A DNA stretch of 8,953 nucleotides from Bacteroidota bacterium (lineage in GTDB: Bacteria > Bacteroidota > Bacteroidia > Cytophagales > Cyclobacteriaceae): positions 1 to 8,953 of the forward strand of contig QGUY01000163.1 of assembly GCA_003242315.1 (NCBI GenBank), in the 5' to 3' direction. The notes below the pieces were generated by a model. That model searched no databases. It saw only the letters and a program-made list of their open reading frames with translations, and was not told where the DNA came from. Numbering within the stretch: position 1 is the first letter of the stretch; every line of letters begins with the position of its first letter. The translations under genes and the position numbers were made by a program. This document shows positions 1 through 7,382 of this stretch, piece after piece.

Positions 1-2719
1 CATAGTGGTTGGTTATGGGCCCGAGGTGTCCAGGCTTCGACACACTACCACCGCTTCCGCTGCGATAGAACAAATTGTCTATCATATACCAGGCAATCTT
101 TGCTCTTTTGTAGCCAGCCTCGATTGTGTTGGCGCCACCACTGGGATCGAAACGAGAATCCTCCGTCTTGGGCACCGACCCAAGCTTCCAGCTCTGTGGG
201 CTCATCAGCGAATACGGAGTGGCAGTGTTTTCGAAGTCGTCCAGGTAGGCAGTCCCCTCGCCGTCGATGACGTTCGAAGTTCCCGGCAGCAGCTGGGCGA
301 ATTCACCACTGAAATTTATGGACGACTGTTCCTTGGTTTGCAGGATGGGGATGGCATCGACCAGTTTTGTCAGAAGACGGCTTTCCTTGTTTATGTTGAA
401 ATCCAGGCCGTACATAAGGTTCCGGGCTGGTTCCGTACCGATCTGGTTGCGGCTGATCAGCGGACGTTCATTATAATACAGTACCGTTGACCCTACGTTG
501 ATATCGTCATTGACCGTATAGTCGAATCGCGTACCCAGCAACGTTCGGGTTTGAAAGGCGAACGGATCGGATTGTTCATAGTCAATCGTGATGTTCTTGC
601 CACTGCTGAGAATGCTCTCATCCAGGATGGTGACCTTGCCGAATGTGTAATCCACCGTGAACTGCGAATTCTCCAGCAACGGAATACCGCCGGCGTAAAC
701 GCGTACTGAACCGGGCGTCACGCCGAACCCGGGTATCAGGATTTCCTTCGATGAACCCGCGCTGTAGGTTCCCACCAGGAAGAATTTGTTTTTCGTTGAG
801 AATAGCTCCGCCTCCGCCTTGGTAGTGCGGTACAGTGTATCGTATGAATATTTTTCAATGAGCTGGTCGCGGTTGGGTTCTGGCTGGAATGCTTCCCTAA
901 GCGCGTCCCGGAACGGTTCGAGATAGGGAAATATGATAAGACCGTTCGCTGCGTTGATCGTGATGCCCTCGACGAAGTCGAAGTTTCCATCCCGCTGCGG
1001 GTCGTTTACCGGATTGAGTTTATCGAGCCCGAATATTTCAATGAGCTGTCGATTTCGCACAAACTGACCTTCCTGGAGCTGTGGATTGTCGATACCCGTG
1101 CGGTCATCGCGATATATGATCCGCAGCTGAAAACCTTCCTGCGAAAGCTGGTTGACGTTGAGTGTATAAATGTTCTTCATCATCAAATCCCATGTGGGAA
1201 TGATGACGTTTTGCGCGTCGCGAATTGCAATTTTTCTCGGGCGTAGCAATTTGAGGAAGATGACTTCGCTGTCCTTCAGGTTGCTGTAATCTTCCGACAG
1301 TTCGCCCACCTTGTATACGCGGCCGTTGTACGTATACTCGTACGCGACTGCAAGCGCTTCGTCGTTCTGAAGTTTTCGCGTCAGCGTTATGTACCCTAAT
1401 TGAGGATGGAAGGTGTATTCCGTCGGCGCCAGCCGGCGCGCCCCGGTAATCTTTTCGTAGTCCGTGCCGTTGGTTAGGCCTTTACTCGCCAGTTGAGCGT
1501 CGATGTCAGTTGATCGATTGAGGCCGGTTACATAGTCAAACAGATCGTTGGCTTCATTCGTGTTAGGCGATCCGGGCACTCTACCCTGCACATTGGGATT
1601 GTAAACACGATTGCCTTCGCCGAGATCCATGAGGCCGATTACATTTCGCAACGTCTGCGTGTCGTTGTTGCGATTAAGGATATACACTTCGACACGCGTG
1701 ATGTTCACACCCGAAGTTATCTGAGGGGGAATGGCGATCCACCGGCGAAAGTTTTCACGGAAGAAATGTCCCAGAAAGAAGTGGCGGTTTTCGTCGTAGT
1801 TCGACGCAATTATCTCAAAGGGTCGTCCTTGTCCGCTTGAGCCTCCCGGGATTTCGATGGTTGACACCTTGCCGCGCTGCGTGGAGGCGATGGCTGTAAC
1901 GTTGAGTTTGCCGAACTGTAGCTGGCCCTTTACGCCGAACAAATTCTGCGCACCCTGAATGAGCGTGTTGTTGAGTGGAAGGCTGACATTTCCTATTTCG
2001 AGTTTCTGGAGAATGTCTTCCTTGTATCCGGTGTACTCGACTTTCATGTTGTTTTGAAAGTCGAAGGAGTTGTTGTTGTCGAAGTTGGCGGTGACGGCAA
2101 GTTTTTCACCAATCTTACCCGTCACATTCATGTTGATCTGCTGATCGAATTCAAACCCGCCGCTTCGTTGTTGACGAATAGGTATTGCTGGATTTTCGAT
2201 GCGCTGAAACGACGCACCGAAGTCGAGGGTCACCATGCCTCGCGGAATGAGTTCAATGTAGCTTCCTCCGAAGATGCGGTCGAGTACAGGACTGATGAAT
2301 ATCTTGGGTGTGAAGCCGCGGCCGCTTACTGCACTCTCGCCATCAAGTGCGCGGGAACGCGTCTGCCAGTAGTCTTTCAGCATCGAGCGTTCCTGGTATT
2401 GGTTGAATTGCTCGAATGACATCGTAGATGGTGGTCGGTATGGCACGTTACCGATCCGTTCGCGGATGGAATAATTCAGTGATGTATCAATCTCGAGCTC
2501 CAGGTTGAGCCGGTCGGGATCCATGAGGAAGAACGGCGTTTCATAAAGGGGACTCGAGAACGGATCTCCGTAGCGGTCGGAAGGTGTGAAGGTCGGACGC
2601 GTGCTGGGCGTGTAAGGTCCCAGGGTATCTGCGGGTGCGTTTGTTGTGTCAGGTTGTTGTGCAAGAGCGGCGAAGGGAAGAGCAAGCGCGACGCACCAGG
2701 CGATGCAAAGTCGTCTCAA
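1..2719 (-). CDS. sprA: SprA, outer-membrane translocon of the type IX secretion system (N-terminal part)
   Basis: SprA (Sov in Porphyromonas) is the very large outer-membrane beta-barrel through which type IX cargo leaves the cell; it is needed for gliding in flavobacteria. I translated the minus frame codon by codon from 2719 to the left edge and met no stop, giving about 906 residues of a protein usually near 2,300-2,400, so the C-terminal ~60% lies outside. Residues 1-19 form a signal peptide (RR, then a hydrophobic run ending AALA before QQPDTT). Family-typical stretches are NYDENRHFF (307-315), the NGLIIFPYLEPF region (near 592-603), DDFENT (827-832) and RAKIAWYMID (872-881). No in-frame ATG precedes the signal peptide: TTG at 2719 gives a compact leader, while TTG at 2758 would add 13 residues. 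It follows ruvA by 44 bases with no terminator between, so co-transcription is likely. Identification is confident; the start is less so. Confidence 0.95.
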   Translation of the reverse strand, partial: MRRLCIAWCVALALPFAALAQQPDTTNAPADTLGPYTPSTRPTFTPSDRYGDPFSSPLYETPFFLMDPDRLNLELEIDTSLNYSIRERIGNVPYRPPSTMSFEQFNQYQERSMLKDYWQTRSRALDGESAVSGRGFTPKIFISPVLDRIFGGSYIELIPRGMVTLDFGASFQRIENPAIPIRQQRSGGFEFDQQINMNVTGKIGEKLAVTANFDNNNSFDFQNNMKVEYTGYKEDILQKLEIGNVSLPLNNTLIQGAQNLFGVKGQLQFGKLNVTAIASTQRGKVSTIEIPGGSSGQGRPFEIIASNYDENRHFFLGHFFRENFRRWIAIPPQITSGVNITRVEVYILNRNNDTQTLRNVIGLMDLGEGNRVYNPNVQGRVPGSPNTNEANDLFDYVTGLNRSTDIDAQLASKGLTNGTDYEKITGARRLAPTEYTFHPQLGYITLTRKLQNDEALAVAYEYTYNGRVYKVGELSEDYSNLKDSEVIFLKLLRPRKIAIRDAQNVIIPTWDLMMKNIYTLNVNQLSQEGFQLRIIYRDDRTGIDNPQLQEGQFVRNRQLIEIFGLDKLNPVNDPQRDGNFDFVEGITINAANGLIIFPYLEPFRDALREAFQPEPNRDQLIEKYSYDTLYRTTKAEAELFSTKNKFFLVGTYSAGSSKEILIPGFGVTPGSVRVYAGGIPLLENSQFTVDYTFGKVTILDESILSSGKNITIDYEQSDPFAFQTRTLLGTRFDYTVNDDINVGSTVLYYNERPLISRNQIGTEPARNLMYGLDFNINKESRLLTKLVDAIPILQTKEQSSINFSGEFAQLLPGTSNVIDGEGTAYLDDFENTATPYSLMSPQSWKLGSVPKTEDSRFDPSGGANTIEAGYKRAKIAWYMIDNLFYRSGSGGSVSKPGHLGPITNHY

Positions 2720-2763
2720 AGTAAGGCCAACCTGATACTGGGAACACTCAACCTTCAAACGTA

Positions 2764-3354
2764 CTAAGCGTTTTTTAATGCTTGCTTGACTAAATCTTCC
2801 AAGGTAATGGTTATTCCTGATTTTTTCAGGACGGCATCCACACTTTTCTCAGCCGCTGCTTTCGGTAGGCCCAGCGTGAGCAATGCTGATAACGCCTCGT
2901 TGCGCAAAGTATTGCGGGGATCAACTGAAATAGTCGCCCCGTCTTCAAGAGATTCTTTTTTCAGCTTGTCTCGAAGTTCGATGATCACGCGCTGTGCTGT
3001 TTTGCCTCCAACCCCCTTCACGGCCTGAAGCGCCATAACGTCTTCGCGAAGTATGGCTGATTTGAGTTCCTGGATCGTCAGATACGAAAGCATGAGTATG
3101 GCCGTGTTCGGTCCCACTCCATTGACGGAGATCAGCAATTGAAACAATCGCTTTTCCGGAAGGCTGCTGAAGCCGTACAGTACATGCGCGTCTTCGCGTA
3201 TCGCCAGGTGCGTATGAATTCGAACCCGTTCCAGATTCTTGATGGCTGCGTATGTCTGCAGGGATATCTGCAACTGGTATCCTACGCCATTGACGTCTAC
3301 ATGAACAAAAGTGGGTTCGCAGTGAACCAGCTTCCCATCAAGAAAGGCAATCAT
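2764..3354 (-). CDS. ruvA: Holliday junction branch migration protein RuvA
   Basis: RuvA binds four-way Holliday junctions as a tetramer and loads the RuvB helicase motors for branch migration during recombination and replication-fork repair. The product is 196 residues, the usual RuvA length. Residues 1-62 are the OB-fold domain (MIAFLDGKL, then VNGVGYQLQIS and a YGF turn at 60-62). The next domain carries two helix-hairpin-helix motifs, SVNGVGPNTAI (76-86) and AVKGVGGKTAQRV (111-123), which contact the DNA backbone. A variable linker (about 130-150) leads to the C-terminal RuvB-binding domain (153-196, NEALSALLTLGLPKAAAEKSV). The ATG at 3354 has no Shine-Dalgarno but is preceded by a T-rich run. 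Upstream, the maeB terminator separates it from malic enzyme, so ruvA needs its own promoter in roughly 3355-3411; I found only a weak candidate. Downstream, sprA starts 44 bases after the TAG. Confidence 0.97.
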   Translation of the reverse strand: MIAFLDGKLVHCEPTFVHVDVNGVGYQLQISLQTYAAIKNLERVRIHTHLAIREDAHVLYGFSSLPEKRLFQLLISVNGVGPNTAILMLSYLTIQELKSAILREDVMALQAVKGVGGKTAQRVIIELRDKLKKESLEDGATISVDPRNTLRNEALSALLTLGLPKAAAEKSVDAVLKKSGITITLEDLVKQALKNA

Positions 3355-3411
3355 AAAAAAATGCTAAAGCCGGGTTTGAATCCGAAATATCAAGAGAACG
3401 GCACACAAATC

Positions 3412-3441
3412 AAAAACCGGCAGGCCAGCAGGCCTTTCCGG
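3412..3441 (-). terminator. Rho-independent terminator after maeB
   Basis: Read on the minus strand, the RNA has an outer stem CCGG (3441-3438) with CCGG (3420-3417), a small AA/G internal loop, an inner stem AGGCC (3435-3431) with GGCCT (3426-3422), a TGCT loop (3430-3427), and then TTTTT (3416-3412). It begins 30 bases past the maeB TGA and sits upstream of ruvA, as expected of an intrinsic terminator closing the malic enzyme transcript. There is no A-tract on the other side, so it looks unidirectional. Confidence 0.8.
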
Positions 3442-3471
3442 CGGCGAACGGTTGCGGAACGACTGCGGACT

Positions 3472-5751
3472 TCAGGCTGCCGCGCCGGGCTCGCGCTTCT
3501 GCGCATCGACGACAGCGATGGCGGCCATGTTGACGATCTCTCGGATGGAGCTTCCCAACTGCAGGATATGTACCGGCTTCTTCATGCCCAGGAGGATGGG
3601 ACCTATGGCTTCCGCGCCTCCGATTTCCATCAGCAGTTTATAAGCAATGTTCCCGGCGGCAAGATTGGGAAAGATCAGTGTATTCGCTCCGGTTTCAGCA
3701 AGGGCACTGAAAGGATAAGTCTCCTTTTGTATGACGGTGTCGAGCGCTACGTTCGCCTGAATGTCGCCCTCAACAATTAGTCCCGGATTGTTCGCCCGGG
3801 CCAGCTGAACAGCCCTGCGCGTCTTCTCCGGAATTTCACCCTTCGATGAACCAAAGTTAGAGTAGGAGAGAACAGCAATACGTGGCTCGATGTCGAAAAA
3901 TCGAACACCACGAGCTGTGAGATCGATGATCTCGGATAATTCTTCAGCAGTGGGATCGACGTTCACTGTGGTGTCGGCGAAGAAGTAGGTTCTCTTCTTG
4001 TTCAAAATGATGTACATACCCGCTACGCGGTTGACGCCGGGTTCTACACCGATCACATGCAGTGCAGGAAGGATTGTCTTCGGATAGTCTTTTGTAAGGC
4101 CCGACACGAGCGCGTCGGCGTCTCCGGTCTCGACCATCATCGCGCCAAAATAGTTACGCTCCGACATGAGCCGGACACAATCCTGATATGTCAATCCTTT
4201 ACGTTGTCTCTTTTGATAGAGGATTTTCGCGTATCGTTCAATTGTCTCCTTTTCCGCCCGAGGATAGATGATGGGACAGCCTTCGAGGTCGAGATGGTAT
4301 TCCTGAATGAGTGCGGTAATCTCCTTGCGACTGCCGAGCAATATGGGTTCGGCGATCTTTTCGTCTTTCAGGATCTGCGCGGCTTTCAGAATCTTCGGAT
4401 GAGTTGCTTCTGCAAATACCACCCGCTTCGGATTTCGCTTCGCGCGATCGATCACGTGTGACATCAGCTTCTGGTCGATACCGATCCGCTGCTGTAACTC
4501 GACATGATACTCAGTCCAGTCAGTAATCGGACGCGTGGCAACTCCGGAGTCCATCGCCGCTTTCGCTACCGCCGGTGAAATGGTTGTGATCAGCCGAGGA
4601 TCCAGCGGTTTGGGAATGAGATACTCGCGACCAAACTGCAGTTTCGGCATGCCATACGCCTTCGCTACGATGTCGGACACGGGTTCTTTCGCCAGGTTGG
4701 CCAGTGCGTGAACAGCTGCGAGCTTCATTGCTTCGTTGATCTCGCGGGCACGCACGTCGAGCGCGCCGCGGAATATGTAAGGGAAGCCCAACACGTTGTT
4801 GACCTGGTTGGGGTGATCTGACCGCCCGGTTGCCATGATAATGTCACTGCGTGTCTTGTGCGCAAGGTCATAGTCGATTTCCGGGTTGGGATTTGCAAGT
4901 GCGAATACGATGGGATCCTTGGCCATGTTGCGGAGATCCTCGGGAGTGATTGCATCGGCAACGGAGAGTCCGACAAAAACATCAGCGCCCACCATTGCCT
5001 CGCGCAAGGTCTTGACATCGCGGTCTGTGACGAACTGGCTCTTGATTTCGTCCAGATTTGTTCGACTGCGATTGAGCACGCCCTTGCTGTCGCACATAAC
5101 GATATTTTCACAACGTGCACCCAGTGCGATGTAGAGCTTCGTGCAGCTGATGGCCGCGGCACCTGCGCCGTTAACGACGATCTTAACGTCTTCGATTTTC
5201 TTGCCCGCCAGCTCCAGTGCGTTGAGCAGCGCGGCTGCGGAAATGATCGCCGTACCATGCTGATCGTCGTGCATGATGGGGATTGAAAGCTGACGACGCA
5301 GTTCCGTTTCTATCTTGAAGCACTCAGGCGCCTTGATGTCTTCCAGGTTGATAGCGCCGAAGGTGGGCTCAAGCGATTTGACGATGGCAATAAATCGGTC
5401 AGGATCTTCTTCGTTGATCTCAATGTCGAATACATCGATTCCCGCGAAGCGTTTGAAAAGAACACCCTTTCCTTCCATGACTGGTTTGGATGCTTCCGGA
5501 CCGATATTACCAAGCCCCAGTACTGCCGTGCCGTTAGATATTACCGCTACCAGGTTTCCCTTCGCGGTGTATTTATAGACATCATCCTTGTTGACTGCAA
5601 TCTCTTTGCAGGGTTCGGCCACACCAGGAGAGTAAGCGAGGGCGAGGTCCATTTGCGAACTCAATATTTTGGTAGGCACCACTTCGATCTTACCGGGCTG
5701 CCCCTGCATATGATAGTTCAGGGCATCCTCCCTGCGAATTTTAATTGACAT
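3472..5751 (-). CDS. maeB: NADP-dependent malic enzyme with C-terminal phosphotransacetylase-like domain
   Basis: This enzyme oxidatively decarboxylates malate to pyruvate, normally making NADPH, in the cytoplasm. From the ATG at 5751 the product has 759 residues, the length of E. coli MaeB. Residues 1-430 are the malic enzyme half: YSPGVAEPC (40-48, catalytic Tyr region), NGTAVLGLGNIGP (73-85), LFKRFAGIDVFDIEIN (98-113), the acidic metal-binding motifs LEDIKAPE and HDDQHGTA (136-143 and 161-168), a GAGAAA Rossmann motif (195-200) and LANPNPEI. Residues from about 430 to 759 are a PTA_PTB-type domain, ending with the TGANTLIFPNLAAGNIAYKL and GPILLGMKKPVHIL regions. In the family this half is generally regulatory (acetyl-CoA sensing) rather than an active transacetylase. 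The frame is open 24 bases further up to a TTG at 5775, but that codon lies inside a perfect promoter -7 box, so the ATG is preferred. It is monocistronic, with its own promoter and a terminator behind it. Confidence 0.96.
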   Translation of the reverse strand: MSIKIRREDALNYHMQGQPGKIEVVPTKILSSQMDLALAYSPGVAEPCKEIAVNKDDVYKYTAKGNLVAVISNGTAVLGLGNIGPEASKPVMEGKGVLFKRFAGIDVFDIEINEEDPDRFIAIVKSLEPTFGAINLEDIKAPECFKIETELRRQLSIPIMHDDQHGTAIISAAALLNALELAGKKIEDVKIVVNGAGAAAISCTKLYIALGARCENIVMCDSKGVLNRSRTNLDEIKSQFVTDRDVKTLREAMVGADVFVGLSVADAITPEDLRNMAKDPIVFALANPNPEIDYDLAHKTRSDIIMATGRSDHPNQVNNVLGFPYIFRGALDVRAREINEAMKLAAVHALANLAKEPVSDIVAKAYGMPKLQFGREYLIPKPLDPRLITTISPAVAKAAMDSGVATRPITDWTEYHVELQQRIGIDQKLMSHVIDRAKRNPKRVVFAEATHPKILKAAQILKDEKIAEPILLGSRKEITALIQEYHLDLEGCPIIYPRAEKETIERYAKILYQKRQRKGLTYQDCVRLMSERNYFGAMMVETGDADALVSGLTKDYPKTILPALHVIGVEPGVNRVAGMYIILNKKRTYFFADTTVNVDPTAEELSEIIDLTARGVRFFDIEPRIAVLSYSNFGSSKGEIPEKTRRAVQLARANNPGLIVEGDIQANVALDTVIQKETYPFSALAETGANTLIFPNLAAGNIAYKLLMEIGGAEAIGPILLGMKKPVHILQLGSSIREIVNMAAIAVVDAQKREPGAAA

Positions 5752-5772
5752 GTTTGAACTTTGGTCCGAGAA

Positions 5773-5780
5773 CAAAGATA
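5773..5780 (-). promoter_or_regulatory. Bacteroidota-type -7 promoter box for maeB
   Basis: The minus strand reads TATCTTTG here, a full match to the Bacteroidota housekeeping -7 consensus TAnnTTTG. It lies 21 bases upstream of the maeB ATG at 5751, implying a leader of about 15 bases. I see no convincing TTTG -33 element at 19-21 bases further upstream, which is common because that box is weakly conserved. The box argues against the TTG at 5775 as the start codon. Confidence 0.6.
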
Positions 5781-5816
5781 ACGAATGTGTTGGAATGTTG
5801 CCTGTTTCGCTTCGGC

Positions 5817-5838
5817 GAGACGTCGCGTCGCGAGTCTC
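5817..5838. repeat. Imperfect palindrome, REP-like
   Basis: On the plus strand GAGAC (5817-5821) pairs with GTCTC (5834-5838), and inside it TCGC pairs with GCGA around a GTC loop, with one bulged G at 5822, giving a nine-pair stem. No T-run follows on either strand, so it is not a classical terminator. It sits 3' of the heptamer repeats and 5' of the maeB promoter. The flanking sequence (CTCTACA) recalls the GTAGAGACG-type palindromes dispersed between genes in many bacteria. That resemblance is from memory and unverified. Confidence 0.45.
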
Positions 5839-5846
5839 TACAGCTC

Positions 5847-5915
5847 ACCTCTTACCACTTACTTTCCAACAATCACCGATTACGATTACTATTTACCACT
5901 TACTACTTACTACTT
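5847..5915 (-). repeat. Degenerate heptamer repeat tract, consensus AAGTRGT
   Basis: Reading the minus strand from 5915, four successive 7-base units occur: AAGTAGT, AAGTAGT, AAGTGGT, AAATAGT (5915-5888). After a diverged stretch (5887-5861) come two more in tandem, AAGTGGT and AAGAGGT (5860-5847). The first unit supplies the last Lys codon and the TAG stop of the DUF4837 gene. With the palindrome and promoter this accounts for most of the 5776-5909 spacer. Short heptamer tracts of this kind are scattered between genes in some bacteria; the mechanism and role are unclear. Confidence 0.7.
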
Positions 5916-7016
5916 CCCCTTCCCACTCTCTTTTCCACCTACCGTGCCGGGTACAGTCTTAAACGTATGGACGATCGCTTCGAGTTCTCGCATGATTTCG
6001 CGTTGTGCCTTGCTGGGACTGTACGTGAAGCCTTCGATGTAGTACAACATACCGTTGTCGGGGTTGGCTACGGCGACGCCGGCAAACGGTCCGCCCATGC
6101 TTTTGTTATTCGTACGCCAGATGCCCCGTATTTCCATGGCGTATTGGTCATTTAACCGTGTTTGCTTCGCTGTAACAGGGAGGAAAGGCACTTCCCGCTC
6201 CGTGATCACATAGCTGATCGGGTTACTGGGATCAGCATACAGATACTTTTTCGCTACCTCGTCGCGCCAGGCAACGATACTGTCGGGCAACAGCTGGTAC
6301 TCGCTTTCATAAGGTTTGATCGCCACGAATATGTCCTTGTCTACTTCGGTTTCAATACGACGGAACCACACGAAATCTTTTTGCTGATCTGCAACAACGT
6401 ATCCGTGAGGGAAGCGCAGTGAGATTTTGTACTCCCTTTCAAGAAACTCTGTAAGCGGTCGTGTTGTCTTCGTCCTTGCGATGTTTTCTTGCAGTCGTTC
6501 ACGTTCGACGTTGTTAAAAAACCCAACGAGGGTTGACGCGTGAGTTTTTAGGTCCCGTATCAGCTTCTCTTCGTTAGGGCCAAAGAGGTACATCACTACC
6601 TGGCCGCGGGAGTGTACGTCTCTCGCTGTAGTGTGAAAGAAAGTGGTGTCTGTGCGGATATTTTCTAGTGACTGGGGTGTAAAGTTGCTCATGATGCGTC
6701 GCGAGCCCTGCGCATTTTCGTCGAGCGTGAACACATATATGATGTTACGCATGTGTGTGAGCAAGTCGATTCTGCCCGATGGATGCGCCGAGATCAGACG
6801 GAAATATTCTTCATCATGGGGTAGTCCCGGCACTTCAGCTGCGAAGACTTCGCGCAACGCATCGCCCAGCGGGCCGCGCCACTGTGCAGAATCGATAACA
6901 ATCAGGAGCTCACCCGGCGCGCCCGTGGCACGAGGCAAGAGATCCCGGTTATTCTTTGCGTCGCAGGCGGCAAGCACTACTGCCAGAACGAGCCAAATGT
7001 GGATCATTTTGAGCAT
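5910..7016 (-). CDS. DUF4837 family lipoprotein
   Basis: This is a 368-residue predicted lipoprotein of the DUF4837 family, known to me only from Bacteroidota and of unknown function. A short hydrophobic leader ends in the lipobox LAAC, with Cys18 as the lipidation site followed by Asp. The mature protein carries features that recur in the family: GAPGELLIVIDSAQWRGPLG (33-52), FVWFRRIET (215-223), the MEIRGIWRTNNKSMGGPF core (294-311) and a C-terminal FTYSPSKAQREIMRELEAIV stretch (330-349). No enzymatic motif is visible. The last dozen residues (Gly/Lys-rich, GGKESGKGK) and the TAG lie against a heptamer repeat tract, so the C-terminus may have been reshaped by it. ATG 7016 is used; ATG 7007 is three codons later and equally possible. 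It lies 93 bases after the transglycosylase gene, suggesting an envelope role. The family call is confident, the function is not. Confidence 0.88.
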   Translation of the reverse strand: MLKMIHIWLVLAVVLAACDAKNNRDLLPRATGAPGELLIVIDSAQWRGPLGDALREVFAAEVPGLPHDEEYFRLISAHPSGRIDLLTHMRNIIYVFTLDENAQGSRRIMSNFTPQSLENIRTDTTFFHTTARDVHSRGQVVMYLFGPNEEKLIRDLKTHASTLVGFFNNVERERLQENIARTKTTRPLTEFLEREYKISLRFPHGYVVADQQKDFVWFRRIETEVDKDIFVAIKPYESEYQLLPDSIVAWRDEVAKKYLYADPSNPISYVITEREVPFLPVTAKQTRLNDQYAMEIRGIWRTNNKSMGGPFAGVAVANPDNGMLYYIEGFTYSPSKAQREIMRELEAIVHTFKTVPGTVGGKESGKGK

Positions 7017-7109
7017 GATGTCAGCGTTTTTTGGAAATAATGCGCAGGTTAGGCGATAGTCACGCTACGCCCTGAGGCGAAGACATGGCCGGAGACCCTA
7101 AACTAACAA
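7017..7109. other. Spacer between transglycosylase and DUF4837 genes
   Basis: These 93 bases hold no ORF, no terminator and no clear promoter. The only structure is a 4-base-pair hairpin (CGCC/GGCG with a CTGA loop, near 7069-7080) without a following T-run. Read-through from the upstream gene into the DUF4837 gene is therefore possible. Confidence 0.4.
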
Positions 7110-7382
7110 TTAAATTCCCAATACCAGTTTTTGGCCGGCGTGAATCTTGTTGTCCGTGAGATTGTTAAGCGTCTTCAGCTTTTCGATGGTGACCCCCTCA
7201 AACTTTCGGGAAATATCCCAAAGGGTGTCCCCAGGCTGGACAACATACGTTTTGGAATCGGGTATGGGCGTGGGTGTGGACGAAGATGTACGTGCCAAAC
7301 CACGGCTGTCGACTGCGAAGGTTTCAGCCAGATGTTGAGGCGTTGACCAACCCGAATAGTATTGCTGCTGAGATTGTTCCAC
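7110..7382 (-). pseudogene. Displaced 3' end of the lytic transglycosylase gene (second LysM domain)
   Basis: This frame overlaps the end of the transglycosylase frame but is shifted by -1. Its useful part is a Ser/Thr/Pro-rich linker (SSSTPTPIPDSK) followed by a complete LysM domain, YVVQPGDTLWDISRKF to GQKLVLGI, closed by TAA at 7110. LysM domains bind peptidoglycan glycan strands. The apparent GTG start at 7382 lies inside codons of the preceding LysM domain, and the first ~25 residues look like out-of-frame translation, so it is unlikely to be an independent gene. Related transglycosylases carry tandem LysM domains in one chain, so this is best read as the true C-terminus of the 8593 gene after a single-base frameshift or sequence error. 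Confidence 0.75.

Noticed and set aside
5..490. 161-codon plus-strand ORF at the left edge
   Set aside because: It lies exactly codon-on-codon opposite sprA, a register that commonly leaves long antisense ORFs open. The sprA frame is continuous and matches its family, while this product resembles nothing.
3376..3395. Possible ruvA promoter, TATTTCGG on the minus strand
   Set aside because: It matches only four of the six defined positions of TAnnTTTG, and the upstream TTTTG overlaps the maeB terminator T-run. Too weak to annotate, though ruvA must have a promoter nearby.
3139..3780. 213-codon plus-strand ORF antisense to ruvA and the end of maeB
   Set aside because: It runs across two confident minus-strand genes and the terminator between them, shows no recognisable domain, and its composition is that of a reverse shadow.
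4725..5258. 177-codon minus-strand ORF inside maeB
   Set aside because: It is an alternative frame of the malic enzyme domain, rich in Arg/Ser/Pro and without a domain; the maeB frame through it is intact and highly conserved.
4858..5286. 142-codon plus-strand ORF opposite maeB
   Set aside because: Antisense shadow with no motif and no promoter or ribosome-binding context.
7066..7082. Small hairpin CGCC-CTGA-GGCG after the transglycosylase gene
   Set aside because: Four base pairs only and no T-run on the minus strand, so it is not a credible terminator.
7297..7330. Programmed -1 frameshift site in the LysM linker
   Set aside because: No X-XXY-YYZ heptamer in the correct frame and no stable downstream hairpin seen; a base-calling error or mutation explains the shift more simply.
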